A stretch of DNA of 64,000 nt from Roseiarcus sp963717215 (lineage in GTDB: Bacteria; Pseudomonadota; Alphaproteobacteria; Rhizobiales; Beijerinckiaceae): contig CAVQVS010000008.1 in NCBI GenBank assembly GCA_963717215.1, positions 310,001 to 374,000 of the forward strand, given 5' to 3'. The notes under the pieces were generated by a model. The model was not told the DNA's origin, made no database searches, and saw nothing but the letters and a program-made list of their open reading frames with translations. Below, one piece after another: positions 18,016 to 27,205 of the stretch. The translations under genes and the position numbers were made by a program. Positions within the stretch are counted from its first letter, which is position 1; every line of letters begins with the position of its first letter.

Positions 18016-18444
18016 TCAGGGCGGCGCGCCCGCCCGCCGCCTCGACGCGGCGACATCCGCGGCCGAAACGGCGCCTGGGTAAGCATTGCCGAAATGGGTG
18101 CGGACATAAGTGACGACGTCGGCGACCTGCGCGTCCGCCATCATGTCGCCGACGGGCGGCATGCCTTTAAGGCCCCGAAGCACCACTCCGAGCACGAAGT
18201 CGGTGGAAGCGAGGTCCCTGTCGTCCGCGAGCGGCGGATAGGCGCCGGCGCCGACCGCGCCTTTCGCGTCCGGCTGATGGCAGGCGGCGCAGACATGACT
18301 GTACAGGTCCGCCCCGCCCTGTTCGGAAAATTCCCACCCGCGGCTCATGCCGGCGTTCTTCGCCGGCGCTTCCTCGGCCAGCGCCGGCAGGCGCATCGCC
18401 GCCGAAACGGCGAGCCCAATCGCCCAAAGCGGAACGCGCCTCAC
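18016..18444 (-). CDS. c-type cytochrome, exported
   Basis: A 142-residue monohaem cytochrome. An N-terminal signal peptide (LWAIGLAVSAAMRLPALAEE) is followed by the haem site CAACH and a C-terminal region with the likely axial Met in KGMPPVG. The start is a GTG that forms a GTGA overlap with the stop of the amine oxidase gene upstream; a much longer frame through that gene is only its shadow. The pairing suggests that this periplasmic cytochrome takes electrons from the flavoenzyme, as in other dehydrogenase-cytochrome pairs (inference). Confidence 0.85.
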   Translation of the reverse strand: MRRVPLWAIGLAVSAAMRLPALAEEAPAKNAGMSRGWEFSEQGGADLYSHVCAACHQPDAKGAVGAGAYPPLADDRDLASTDFVLGVVLRGLKGMPPVGDMMADAQVADVVTYVRTHFGNAYPGAVSAADVAASRRRAGAPP

Positions 18445-20036
18445 GACCCGATAACCCGCTTGTGCAAGCGCTCGATCGCGTCCAAGGCCGAGAGGATCGC
18501 GCCCTCCTGCCAGGCCGGAATGTAAGAGGCGTGCTCGCCCGCGAGCACGATCCGTCCGTCGATCGCGCAAAGATCGTCGTAATGCGCTCTTCGCGCTTCG
18601 TCCGACCAGTCGCCCGCGCAGCCCAGCGTGAACGGAACCCGGCTCCAGGCGACCGAGACGCCGTTCTCGAACTCCGTCAGATATTGCGGATGGATTTGCG
18701 CGCCAAATGCAACCGCGCGCTTCACTCGCTCGGCCGGCGGCAACGCCGTGAACTCGTAGGAGTTCGGTCCGTCGAACGTGTATCCACCGAGCAGCACGCC
18801 CTTGCCACCCGCGTTGAAATTCGTGCTGGGATAAGAAATCTGCCGGATCGGCAAATCGGTGTAACTGATCCCGCCGAAGATGTGCTCGTCCTCCTCCCAG
18901 AATCGGCGCGTGAACTGCAAGCCAAACTTCACCGCGGAAGCATACGGAACAGCATCGATCGCCGCCTTCATAGGCGCGGATACGTTGATCGGGATTTGGC
19001 TCAGAATGCTGAGCGGAAGCGTGCACACGCACCAGTCAGCTCTAACTTCCCGGACTGTCCCGCCGGCCGTCAGGTCCTCGAAGTTGACGGCGACCCCGCT
19101 GTCGTTCTGCCGGATGGCGACGACTTTGGCGCCATATCGAATGCGATCCGGGATCTGCCGCGCGAAAGCCTCGCCGATCCGGCCCATGCCGCCGACCGGC
19201 TGGAACATAGTGGTCTGAAAATCGTAGAGCAGGAAACTCTGCAAACCCCGCCACAGGCGCGAAGTCAGAATATCGTGCAGCCCGATCGGCTCGCCCGCGA
19301 TCGGCTCCGCGCCGAGACCGCCGCCGGAATGCTTCGCATAGCCGCGATGAGACGCTGAATCCTCGCCCATCCGATAGCGGAAGTCCTTGTCGAGCGCGCC
19401 CAGCGACCGCAGCGCTTCGAGCAGGATTGCCTGATCGTCAGTCGACACCGCGTCGTCAAGCGCTCCCTTTCGCGTCGCCTTGGCCAGGAGCTCGGCGACA
19501 CCGCCGTCGAAATCGGCTTTGATATCGCGAATGCGCTGCGGCTTGCCGTCGAACGCGTTGGCGGAATGCAGATAGGCGTTATGGTTGAGCTGGATGAACG
19601 GCTCGAGTGACACCCCAAAACGGCGGCAATAGTCCAGGATCGCGTGATGGTGATACGGAATGCGCCATGGCCCGGGATTGAGATAGAGGCCGGCGTCGAA
19701 CTCGCACCTTTGCGTCGCGCCGCCAAGCTCCGTGTAGACGTCGCCGCCCCGGAGGCTCCAGTTCCGCCCGCCCGGGCGTGCGTTGTACTCGAGCACGCTC
19801 ACTTTGTAGCCGGCGCGCTCGAGCTCGATCGCCGTCGTCATTCCGGCGAGCCCGGCGCCTAGAACGATAACCGAGGCGCCTTTGGGATCGCCGTCGAGCT
19901 TGATCGGACCGCGGTAACGCGATTCCTCCGCATGACCAAGGCGAGTCATCGCCTGGTAGGCGGCCGCTCCGCCGACGCTCGCGCCGATGATCTCAATCAA
20001 TCTTCGCCGGCTGAGGGCCGGCGGCGCCTCATTCAT
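18441..20036 (-). CDS. Flavin monoamine oxidase family protein, Tat-exported
   Basis: A 531-residue FAD-dependent amine oxidase. The N-terminus has a twin-arginine signal (SRRRLIEIIGASVGGAAAYQAM), then the dinucleotide-binding VLGAGLAGMTTAIELERAGY near residue 57 and the family RPGGRNWS segment. The C-terminal FAD contact is GRIVLAGEHASYIPAWQEGAILSALDAI. Tat export fits a pre-folded flavoprotein sent to the periplasm. The downstream cytochrome c gene overlaps by 4 nt. Instead of reducing oxygen, it may act as a dehydrogenase using the cytochrome; the amine substrate is unknown. Confidence 0.9.
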   Translation of the reverse strand: MNEAPPALSRRRLIEIIGASVGGAAAYQAMTRLGHAEESRYRGPIKLDGDPKGASVIVLGAGLAGMTTAIELERAGYKVSVLEYNARPGGRNWSLRGGDVYTELGGATQRCEFDAGLYLNPGPWRIPYHHHAILDYCRRFGVSLEPFIQLNHNAYLHSANAFDGKPQRIRDIKADFDGGVAELLAKATRKGALDDAVSTDDQAILLEALRSLGALDKDFRYRMGEDSASHRGYAKHSGGGLGAEPIAGEPIGLHDILTSRLWRGLQSFLLYDFQTTMFQPVGGMGRIGEAFARQIPDRIRYGAKVVAIRQNDSGVAVNFEDLTAGGTVREVRADWCVCTLPLSILSQIPINVSAPMKAAIDAVPYASAVKFGLQFTRRFWEEDEHIFGGISYTDLPIRQISYPSTNFNAGGKGVLLGGYTFDGPNSYEFTALPPAERVKRAVAFGAQIHPQYLTEFENGVSVAWSRVPFTLGCAGDWSDEARRAHYDDLCAIDGRIVLAGEHASYIPAWQEGAILSALDAIERLHKRVIGS

Positions 20037-20113
20037 CGTTCAGTCCATTTTTTCATCGGAGGGAAGATTGTCGCACCGTCGACTGGATCGAGCAAAGCGG
20101 CAAATGCCTGGCC

Positions 20114-20641
20114 CTATGACTGTCCCTCAAACTCGCCCAGAACTTCAGCGAGCGAGCGAGCGTTGGCAAGCACGAGATCCGCCGCCGCGGCGATATCGTC
20201 GATCGACGCGTGCGGCAGGCCGCCACGTGGAACGGCGTCGCTGATCAGCGCGACAATGTTCGCGTCTTCGGGATGAAGCGGCGGCTTGCCGTTTGCGGCT
20301 CGAAAGACCTCGATCTTCGGCAAGGGATCGCGCTTGAAGCCCTCGACCAGCACAAGGTCGACGGCCTCGAGCAACCGCAAGAGTTCGGCCAACGATGGCT
20401 CTGGCGCTCCGCGCAATTCCCGCATCAGAGCGACCCGATTGGCGGAAGCGACGAGCACCTCTTCAGCCCCGGCGGCGCGATGCTCGTAGGAATCCTTGCC
20501 CGGCTGATCGAGGTCGAAATTGTGGTGGGCGTGTTTGATCGTCGAAACCCTGAACCCGCGGCGGTTCAGTTCCGGAATAAGCCGAACGATGAGCGTGGTC
20601 TTGCCAGCTCCGCTCCATCCGGCGAAGCCGATTACGCGCAT
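20114..20641 (-). CDS. mobB: Molybdopterin-guanine dinucleotide biosynthesis adaptor MobB
   Basis: A 175-residue P-loop GTPase-like protein. It starts MRVIGFAGWSGAGKTTL, with the Walker A GWSGAGKT, followed by STIKHAHHNFDLDQPGKDSYEHRAAGA and the acidic LVLVEGFKRDPLPKIEVFR strand, all hallmarks of MobB. MobB assists MobA in attaching GMP to molybdopterin. No mobA or molybdoenzyme gene lies nearby, so the neighbours give no further information. It stands alone between the amine oxidase and an acyltransferase on the same strand. Confidence 0.93.
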   Translation of the reverse strand: MRVIGFAGWSGAGKTTLIVRLIPELNRRGFRVSTIKHAHHNFDLDQPGKDSYEHRAAGAEEVLVASANRVALMRELRGAPEPSLAELLRLLEAVDLVLVEGFKRDPLPKIEVFRAANGKPPLHPEDANIVALISDAVPRGGLPHASIDDIAAAADLVLANARSLAEVLGEFEGQS

Positions 20642-20757
20642 GACCGGTCCTCGTATTCCATGCCCCGATCGCTATGTAGTCGTCTTCCTCCCGATCGCGA
20701 GGGGACAGCGGAATTGAGCCAAGGATTTGCGCTGACAATGCGGGCGGAGACGCGGGG

Positions 20758-21957
20758 TTATTCCCCGGGCGCGACCGGCCGCGACTGGTCCAGCTGACGG
20801 GCACGGACTGGTAGAAATGGCCTAATCGTCGCCGCCATCGCCTCCAAGGCGCGATCGACCGCCGCCAGAATGCTGGACTTGCGGCTCAAGATCGGCTGCT
20901 CGACCAAATTCCAGGAGAGCCAGGCGCACGTGAAGGTCGGGGGCAGCGTGATCAGCGTCAGCCGCCACCACGTCCCCGCGCCAGGACAGAGATGCATGAC
21001 GGTCTGCTCGATCGGAAAATGGAGCAGATAGACCCCATACGAGAGGTCCCCGAACGGGATCCTTGGCGGATTCCTGAGGCCGAGCCACACGGTCAGATAG
21101 GCGACCGGGAAGGCCGCGAGATAGGAGGCGCTGGGGATTTCCAGCAGGACCGCGGAGGCAACGGCGGCGCCCATGGCAAGACGAGGCGAGCAGGGGATCG
21201 CGTCTCGATAAAAGTGGAGGCTCACCGCCGCGAGGAAACAAAGAATCAGCACCCGCCCCGGCACGTGATCGAATGGACTGACCGGAGACAGAAGCAAGGC
21301 ATGGGCGGTCGCGGCAAGCGCGGCGAGGACGATGATCTGCGCCAACGCGCGGCGATCGCGCAAAAGGTTCAAGAGCGCAAGAACGGCCAGAGCAACGTAA
21401 CATTGAAACTCGAATGGAATGGTCCAGAGCTGGGAGGCGATGAAACGAGGATCGGGGTTGTGCTCGAACACGCCGGGCAGCGTGATGTGCACGACCGCCA
21501 CGATATTGAGGAAGAACCCTCTGAACTCCGGGCTGGTGAAATATTGCCGCAACGGCAGGGTGGTGAAGACCGGACCGAGGACGAGGGCCGACAGGATGAC
21601 CACGACAGCGAGGGCCGGGACAATGCGTACCACCCGGAGCGCCAGGAAGTGATGCAGCCGAGATCGCTCGAGGCTGGCGGAAACCAGGAACCCTGATACC
21701 GCAAAGAACATCGGCAGAATCGCCGCCGGGAGGAAGCGAAACGGCCCGCTCCATAGCGCCCGGTCGAGCGGCGTGGAGCCAGTCGAGAGGATGATGCTGT
21801 GCCAGATCAATACGGCGGTGGCGAGCCCGATGCGCAGATAGTCGAATCCCGCCGTCTCGGGGCCGGCGGTCCGCATTTCATCGAGAATCGTATGTTGCGT
21901 CGCCAAGGGGACCTCGATCGGCGGCGGCGTTTCGCCTCCGGCTGCACCAACCGCCAT
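20758..21957 (-). CDS. Acyltransferase 3 family membrane protein
   Basis: A 399-residue integral membrane protein with about ten hydrophobic segments. The N-terminal catalytic-type motif FDYLRIGLATAVLIWHS has the conserved His in the first membrane segment, and RVVRIVPAL follows. Such proteins transfer acetyl or other acyl groups to sugars of surface polysaccharides, lipids or small molecules (family knowledge). The C-terminus is basic and cytoplasmic. No neighbouring polysaccharide genes reveal its target. A first ATG at 21957 gives an unusually long cytoplasmic lead of ~38 residues; an internal ATG at about 21874 (MRTAGPETAGF) is an alternative. Confidence 0.88.
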   Translation of the reverse strand: MAVGAAGGETPPPIEVPLATQHTILDEMRTAGPETAGFDYLRIGLATAVLIWHSIILSTGSTPLDRALWSGPFRFLPAAILPMFFAVSGFLVSASLERSRLHHFLALRVVRIVPALAVVVILSALVLGPVFTTLPLRQYFTSPEFRGFFLNIVAVVHITLPGVFEHNPDPRFIASQLWTIPFEFQCYVALAVLALLNLLRDRRALAQIIVLAALAATAHALLLSPVSPFDHVPGRVLILCFLAAVSLHFYRDAIPCSPRLAMGAAVASAVLLEIPSASYLAAFPVAYLTVWLGLRNPPRIPFGDLSYGVYLLHFPIEQTVMHLCPGAGTWWRLTLITLPPTFTCAWLSWNLVEQPILSRKSSILAAVDRALEAMAATIRPFLPVRARQLDQSRPVAPGE

Positions 21958-22154
21958 AGAGCAATGTCCGACAATTGCGTTACCGACGGCTTAGCCGCCT
22001 GGAGAAGAAGGTCGTCCGACGGCCCCCGCGAGCCGTCGGTCCACCTTCCGGAGCGTCACCCGCCGACATGGCAAGCTGCGGTTCTGAGGACTAGGATCGC
22101 GCGGCGCCTTCCGCCGTCGCCCGCGCGGGTGGGACGGGCCTCTGGGAGCTTGAC

Positions 22155-25100
22155 ATGACCGACGCCGCCGACGTTTTCGCCGCGTTCCGCTCCGAGGTCT
22201 TGCCACAATCGCCCCTCAGAAGCGCGATCACCGCCGCCTACCGGGCGCCCGAGCCTGACTGCGTGCCACCGCTGCTTAAGCTGGCGACGGCGAACACAGA
22301 CGAAGCGAACCGCATCCGGATGCTCGCCGGCGACCTGGTGGCCAAGCTCAGGGCGAAAACGCGATCGAGCGGCGTCGAGGGTTTGATTCACGAATATTCG
22401 CTCTCGAGCCAGGAGGGTGTCGCGCTGATGTGCCTCGCTGAAGCGCTGTTGCGCATTCCGGACGCCGCGACGCGCGATGCGCTGATCCGCGACAAGCTCT
22501 CGCCTGGCGATTGGCGCGCGCATGTCGGTCAGAGCCCGTCGCTGTTCGTCAACGCGGCCACCTGGGGCCTCGTGCTGACGGGCCGTCTGGTGACGACAAC
22601 CAGCGAGCAGGGCTTGTCGGCGGCCCTGACCCGCCTCATCGCCCGCAGCGGCGAGCCGATCATCCGCGCCGGCGTCGATGTCGCCATGCGCCTTATGGGC
22701 GAGCAGTTCGTCACCGGCCGCACCATCGAAGAGGCGCTGTCGAATAGCCGCGACCGCGAGGCCGGCGGCTTCACCTTTTCCTACGACATGCTGGGAGAGG
22801 CGGCGACCACCGCGGAGGATGCGGCGCGCTATCTCGATGAATACGAACGCGCCGTACACGCCATCGGCCGCGCCTCGCGTGGCCGCGGCATCTATGAAGG
22901 GGCGGGCATTTCGATCAAGCTTTCGGCGCTCCACCCGCGCTACCAACGCATCAAGCGGGCGCGGGTGATGAGGGAGCTGCTGCCGTGCGCGAAAGCGCTC
23001 GCGACGCTCGCCAAATCCTATGACATCGGGTTCAATATCGACGCCGAGGAAGCGGACCGACTCGATTTGTCGCTCGACATCCTCGAGGCGCTGTCCCTCG
23101 ACAAGGATCTCGGAGGCTGGAACGGCCTCGGCTTCGTCATTCAGGCCTATGGCAAGCGTTGTTCGGCGGTTGTCGACTGGCTGATCGATCTCGCCCGCCG
23201 CTCTGGTCGTCGGCTGATGATCCGGCTGGTCAAAGGCGCCTATTGGGATTCAGAGATCAAGCGCGCCCAGGTCGAAGGCCTCGACGGCTTTCCGGTATTC
23301 ACCCGCAAGCTCTACACCGATGTGAGCTTTCTCGCCTGCGCGCGCAAATTGCTCGCGGCGCCGGACGCGGTCTACCCGCAATTCGCCACCCACAACGCGC
23401 AGACGCTCGCGTCGGTTCTCGTCTTCGCCGGGCCCGATTTCTACCGCGGCCAGTACGAATTCCAGTGCCTGCACGGGATGGGCGAGCCGCTCTACGAGGA
23501 GGTCGTGGGGCGCGACAAGCTCAATCGCCCGTGCCGGGTCTATGCGCCGGTCGGCTCGCACGAGACCCTGCTCGCCTATCTCGTTCGCCGGCTGCTTGAG
23601 AACGGCGCCAACACCTCGTTTGTGAACCGCATCGCGGACACGAGCGTGTCCATAGATGACCTGGTCGCGGATCCGGCCGAGGCCGCGCGCTCAATCCAGC
23701 CAATCGGGGCGCCGCACGACAAGATTGCGGCGCCACGCAACCTTTATGCGCCCGATCGCGTCAACTCGCGCGGGCTCGATCTCTCCGACGAGACCCGCCT
23801 CGCCAAGCTCGGCAGCGGACTGAACGCGAGCGGTGAGACGGCTTGGCGCGCCTTTCCGCCAGGCGCTGCGGAAGACGAACCGGGCGAGCCGGTGTTGAAC
23901 CCCGCCGAGCGAAGCGACATTGTTGGCTTCGCCCGCCATGCGCGCGCCGACGAGATCGCCGCCGCGCTCGACATCGGCGACCGCGCAGCTCCCGCTTTCG
24001 CCGCGATCCCGCCCTCTGAGCGCTCCATCTTCTTGCGCCGCGCCGCCGACCTTCTTGAAGCGCGAAACGACCTGCTCGTTGGCCTAATCGTGCGCGAGGC
24101 CGGCAAGTCTTACGCCAATGCGGTCGCGGAAGTCCGCGAGGCTGCCGACTTCCTGCGCTACTACGCCCATGAGGCCTCGCGCACGTTGCTTCCCGGCTCG
24201 CCTGCCGCGCTGGGCCTCGTCGTTTGCATCAGTCCCTGGAACTTTCCGCTGGCGATCTTCACCGGCCAGGTCGCCGCCGCGCTCGCGGCGGGCAATCCGG
24301 TCATCGCCAAACCCGCCGAAGAGACGCCACTCATTGCTGCCGAAGCCGTACGGTTGCTGCATGAAGCGGGGGTCCCGTCTGAGGCCTTGCAGCTTGTTCC
24401 GGGAGCTGGCGAGGTCGGCGCGGCGCTGGTCGCCGATCCACACGTACAAGGCGTCGTCTTCACCGGCTCGACGCCGGTCGCTCGACTGATCGAAAAAAAG
24501 CTCGCCGGCCGCCTCACGCGCCGCGGCGCGCCCATAGGCCTGATCGCCGAAACCGGCGGCCTCAATGCGATGGTCGTCGATTCCTCCGCGCTCGCGGAGC
24601 AGGTCGTCGTCGACGTCTTGTCGTCCGCGTTCGATTCCGCCGGCCAGCGCTGCTCGGCTTTGCGCATCCTCTGCCTGCAGAGCGATGTCGCCGACCGCAT
24701 GCTCACGATGCTGAAGGGCGCGATGGCTGAGCTCGAGGTTGGCGATACGCGCAAGCTTGCGGTCGACGTCGGCCCGGTCATCACGGCGGAGGCGCGCGAC
24801 GCGATTGTGGCTCACATCGAAACAATGCGCGGCCGCGGCCACAAAGTGACCCAGACGCCGCTCGGCGAGGACGCCGGGCGGGGCACGTTCGTACCGCCTA
24901 CGCTGATCGAAGTGAGCAAGGTCGCCGATGTCGAGCGCGAAATATTCGGGCCGGTGCTGCACGTGCTCAGCTACAAACGCGAGGTGCTCGACAAACTGAT
25001 CGACGACATCAACGCCGCCGGCTACGGCCTCACGTTCGGCCTCCACACCCGGATTGACGAGACGATTGCGCGCGTCGTTGAACGCATCGAGGTGGGCAAC

Positions 25101-25826
25101 ATCTACATCAACCGCAATGTCATCGGCGCAACGGTCGGCGTGCAGCCGTTCGGCGGCTCGAGACTGTCGGGCACAGGGCCCAAGGCTGGCGGCCCGCTCT
25201 ATCTTTCACGGCTTGTCGCTGACCCCGCGCCGGGCGCGCTGGACGGCGTCGAAGGCGGCGACGCTGGGATTGCCGGCATCCGCGCCTTCATCGACTGGCT
25301 CTCCGCACATCGCCGCGCGGCGGAAGCGGAGCGGTGCGTGGGAATGATGGCGCGTTCACCCCTCGGCGCACGTGTCGAACTCAAGGGCCCGGTCGGCGAG
25401 CGCAATGTCTACACACTTCGCCGGCGCGGCCGCATTGCGGCTGTGGCCGGAAGCGAAAGCGGCCTTCTCATCCAGATCGGCGCGATCCTCGCGACCGGGA
25501 ACGACGCCGTGGTCAGCGCTACGCTCGCCGAGCGCGTGCTTTTGGGATTGCCGGCGGAGCTCAAGCATCGGATCTCCCGCACCGAGGACCCATTGGGCGC
25601 GCCGGCCCTCTCCTTCGCCCTCCTCGAAGGTGACGAGGCGGCCACCTCGGACGCCTTGCGCAAGCTTGCGAGCCGCGCCGGGCCAATCGTGCGACCGCAG
25701 GCGCTCTCCAGCGTGCGCGTGGCCGCCGGCGAGGATTATAACCTCGCCGATCTCGTCGAAGAATGCGCGACCGCCACGAACACGGCTGCCGCCGGCGGCA
25801 ATGCGAGCCTGATGACAATCGGCTAG
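22155..25826 (+). CDS. putA: Bifunctional proline dehydrogenase / L-glutamate-gamma-semialdehyde dehydrogenase PutA
   Basis: A 1223-residue PutA. The proline dehydrogenase barrel occupies about residues 100-480 (GRGIYEGAGISIKLSALHPRY, RLMIRLVKGAYWDSEIKRAQ). The aldehyde dehydrogenase domain spans about 560-1030, with Glu799 in AETGG and the nucleophile Cys833 in GQRCSA. A further ~190-residue C-terminal ALDH-like domain follows. The N-terminal ribbon-helix-helix DNA-binding domain of enterobacterial PutA is absent, so it does not self-repress. It oxidises proline to glutamate with substrate channelling, using FAD and NAD+. It is monocistronic apart from a small downstream gene. Confidence 0.96.
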   Translation: MTDAADVFAAFRSEVLPQSPLRSAITAAYRAPEPDCVPPLLKLATANTDEANRIRMLAGDLVAKLRAKTRSSGVEGLIHEYSLSSQEGVALMCLAEALLRIPDAATRDALIRDKLSPGDWRAHVGQSPSLFVNAATWGLVLTGRLVTTTSEQGLSAALTRLIARSGEPIIRAGVDVAMRLMGEQFVTGRTIEEALSNSRDREAGGFTFSYDMLGEAATTAEDAARYLDEYERAVHAIGRASRGRGIYEGAGISIKLSALHPRYQRIKRARVMRELLPCAKALATLAKSYDIGFNIDAEEADRLDLSLDILEALSLDKDLGGWNGLGFVIQAYGKRCSAVVDWLIDLARRSGRRLMIRLVKGAYWDSEIKRAQVEGLDGFPVFTRKLYTDVSFLACARKLLAAPDAVYPQFATHNAQTLASVLVFAGPDFYRGQYEFQCLHGMGEPLYEEVVGRDKLNRPCRVYAPVGSHETLLAYLVRRLLENGANTSFVNRIADTSVSIDDLVADPAEAARSIQPIGAPHDKIAAPRNLYAPDRVNSRGLDLSDETRLAKLGSGLNASGETAWRAFPPGAAEDEPGEPVLNPAERSDIVGFARHARADEIAAALDIGDRAAPAFAAIPPSERSIFLRRAADLLEARNDLLVGLIVREAGKSYANAVAEVREAADFLRYYAHEASRTLLPGSPAALGLVVCISPWNFPLAIFTGQVAAALAAGNPVIAKPAEETPLIAAEAVRLLHEAGVPSEALQLVPGAGEVGAALVADPHVQGVVFTGSTPVARLIEKKLAGRLTRRGAPIGLIAETGGLNAMVVDSSALAEQVVVDVLSSAFDSAGQRCSALRILCLQSDVADRMLTMLKGAMAELEVGDTRKLAVDVGPVITAEARDAIVAHIETMRGRGHKVTQTPLGEDAGRGTFVPPTLIEVSKVADVEREIFGPVLHVLSYKREVLDKLIDDINAAGYGLTFGLHTRIDETIARVVERIEVGNIYINRNVIGATVGVQPFGGSRLSGTGPKAGGPLYLSRLVADPAPGALDGVEGGDAGIAGIRAFIDWLSAHRRAAEAERCVGMMARSPLGARVELKGPVGERNVYTLRRRGRIAAVAGSESGLLIQIGAILATGNDAVVSATLAERVLLGLPAELKHRISRTEDPLGAPALSFALLEGDEAATSDALRKLASRAGPIVRPQALSSVRVAAGEDYNLADLVEECATATNTAAAGGNASLMTIG

Positions 25827-25854
25827 GATGCGAAGCAGAACCGGAGGCGCTGAA

Positions 25855-26073
25855 ATGTTGGATGATCTGACGGACTCGCAGATCTCGCTGCTCTGCGACA
25901 TTGAAGAGCATGATCCAGCCAACTCGTCCAGCGACGCGAGACGCGATCTGGAGCGGCTTATAGCCGCAGGCTATGTGCAACCGACTGCGGACCATCCAGG
26001 CTCGGCCTTTGAGCTCACGGCCAAGGCCATCGCGTTTCTCGGCGAGCGCGGGGCCGGGCTGAACGAGGCGTAG
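25855..26073 (+). CDS. Small hypothetical protein, possible winged-helix fold
   Basis: A 72-residue protein with no recognised family. The ATG at 25855 is chosen over one 27 nt upstream because CCGGAGGCG precedes it at the right distance. The pattern is helix-helix-strand: LTDSQISLLCDIEEH, ARRDLERLIAAGYVQ, then SAFELTAKAIAFLGERG, which looks like a MarR-like mini winged helix with the 'aa-G-y-v' wing. It follows putA by 28 nt and may share its transcript. Function is unknown; the wHTH reading is an impression from the residue pattern only. Confidence 0.6.
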   Translation: MLDDLTDSQISLLCDIEEHDPANSSSDARRDLERLIAAGYVQPTADHPGSAFELTAKAIAFLGERGAGLNEA

Positions 26074-26170
26074 CGGCGGATAGAGGTCCCAATCAGGGGC
26101 GCTCCTCGTCAAGCGCGCCGACGCCCGTTACCTTTACGCTAAACGGCCTACGATTTGGAGACGAAGCAAG

Positions 26171-27190
26171 ATGCGGGCGATCGGATATCGTAAAGCAAGC
26201 CCTGAACTCGATCATCTCGAGGCATTCGATATTCCACGGCAAAAGCCGGAGGGTCGCGACCTTCTCGTCGAGGTGCGCGCGGTTTCGGTCAATCCCGTCG
26301 ACTACAAAGTGGCGAGCGGCGGGGGCCCAGGGAGCGCGGTCGGAGAGACGGACGCAATCAAGGTCGTCGGCTACGACGCCGCCGGGGTCGTCGTGGAAAC
26401 AGGGCAAGAAGCGAGCTTCTTCAAGCCCGGGGACGAGGTGTTCTACGCCGGCAGCGTCGGCCGCCAGGGCGCGAACATGGAGCTTCATCTGGTCGACGAG
26501 CGCATCGTTGGGCGCAAGCCGCGCGGGCTCGATTTCGCTGCTGCTGCCGCTTTGCCCTTGACCGCGATCACGGCCTGGGAGGCGATGTTCGATCGGCTCG
26601 ACGTCGTGAAACCCGTTCCCGGCGCGGCGCATGCGATCCTGATCCTTGGCGGCGCCGGCGGCGTGGGTTCGATCGCCGTCCAATTGGCGCGGCAATTGAC
26701 CGATCTTACGATCGTGGCGACCGCCTCGAGGCCTGAGACGGTTCAATGGGCGAAGGACATGGGCGCGCATCATGTCGTCGACCACAGGAAGCCGCTTGCG
26801 CCACAGATCGCCGCCCTCGGCCTGGGCGCTCCCGGTTTCATCTTCGCCACTTCGCCGATTGGCGGCGCCATCGCCGACATCGCCGAATTGATCGCGCCGC
26901 AGGGACGCATCGCTCTCATCAATGGCGAAGCGGCCGATCTTTTCGTCTTCAGGCCGAAGAGCGTGTCCATTCACTTTGAGCTGATGTTCACGCGGCCGTT
27001 GCTTCAAACTGCCGACATCGAGGCCCAGCACAGGCTCCTGAACGAAGTCGCCGATCTCGTCGATTCCGGGCGCGTTCGCTCCACTATGCGGGAGAACTAT
27101 GGGCGCATCGACCCCGCCAATCTTATGCGGGCGATGATCTTCCTTAAGTCAGGACGGGCCATCGGCAAGGTGGTGCTGACGGGGTTCTAG
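26171..27190 (+). CDS. Zinc-binding-alcohol-dehydrogenase-family (MDR) quinone-oxidoreductase-like protein
   Basis: A 339-residue medium-chain dehydrogenase/reductase. The catalytic-domain start is typical (EVRAVSVNPVDYKVASG), the NADPH-binding Rossmann motif is GGAGGVGSIAVQLARQL, and the C-terminus has GKVVLTGF. No structural or catalytic zinc ligands are visible, which fits the zinc-free quinone oxidoreductase branch despite the usual family name. The ATG follows a GGAG-containing stretch (TTTGGAGACGAAGCAAG). The gene converges with the MBL hydrolase gene with only 15 bp between them. The substrate is unknown; NADPH-dependent reduction of a quinone or enone is likely. Confidence 0.88.
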   Translation: MRAIGYRKASPELDHLEAFDIPRQKPEGRDLLVEVRAVSVNPVDYKVASGGGPGSAVGETDAIKVVGYDAAGVVVETGQEASFFKPGDEVFYAGSVGRQGANMELHLVDERIVGRKPRGLDFAAAAALPLTAITAWEAMFDRLDVVKPVPGAAHAILILGGAGGVGSIAVQLARQLTDLTIVATASRPETVQWAKDMGAHHVVDHRKPLAPQIAALGLGAPGFIFATSPIGGAIADIAELIAPQGRIALINGEAADLFVFRPKSVSIHFELMFTRPLLQTADIEAQHRLLNEVADLVDSGRVRSTMRENYGRIDPANLMRAMIFLKSGRAIGKVVLTGF

Positions 27191-27205
27191 TCCAGTTGCA
27201 AGTCC

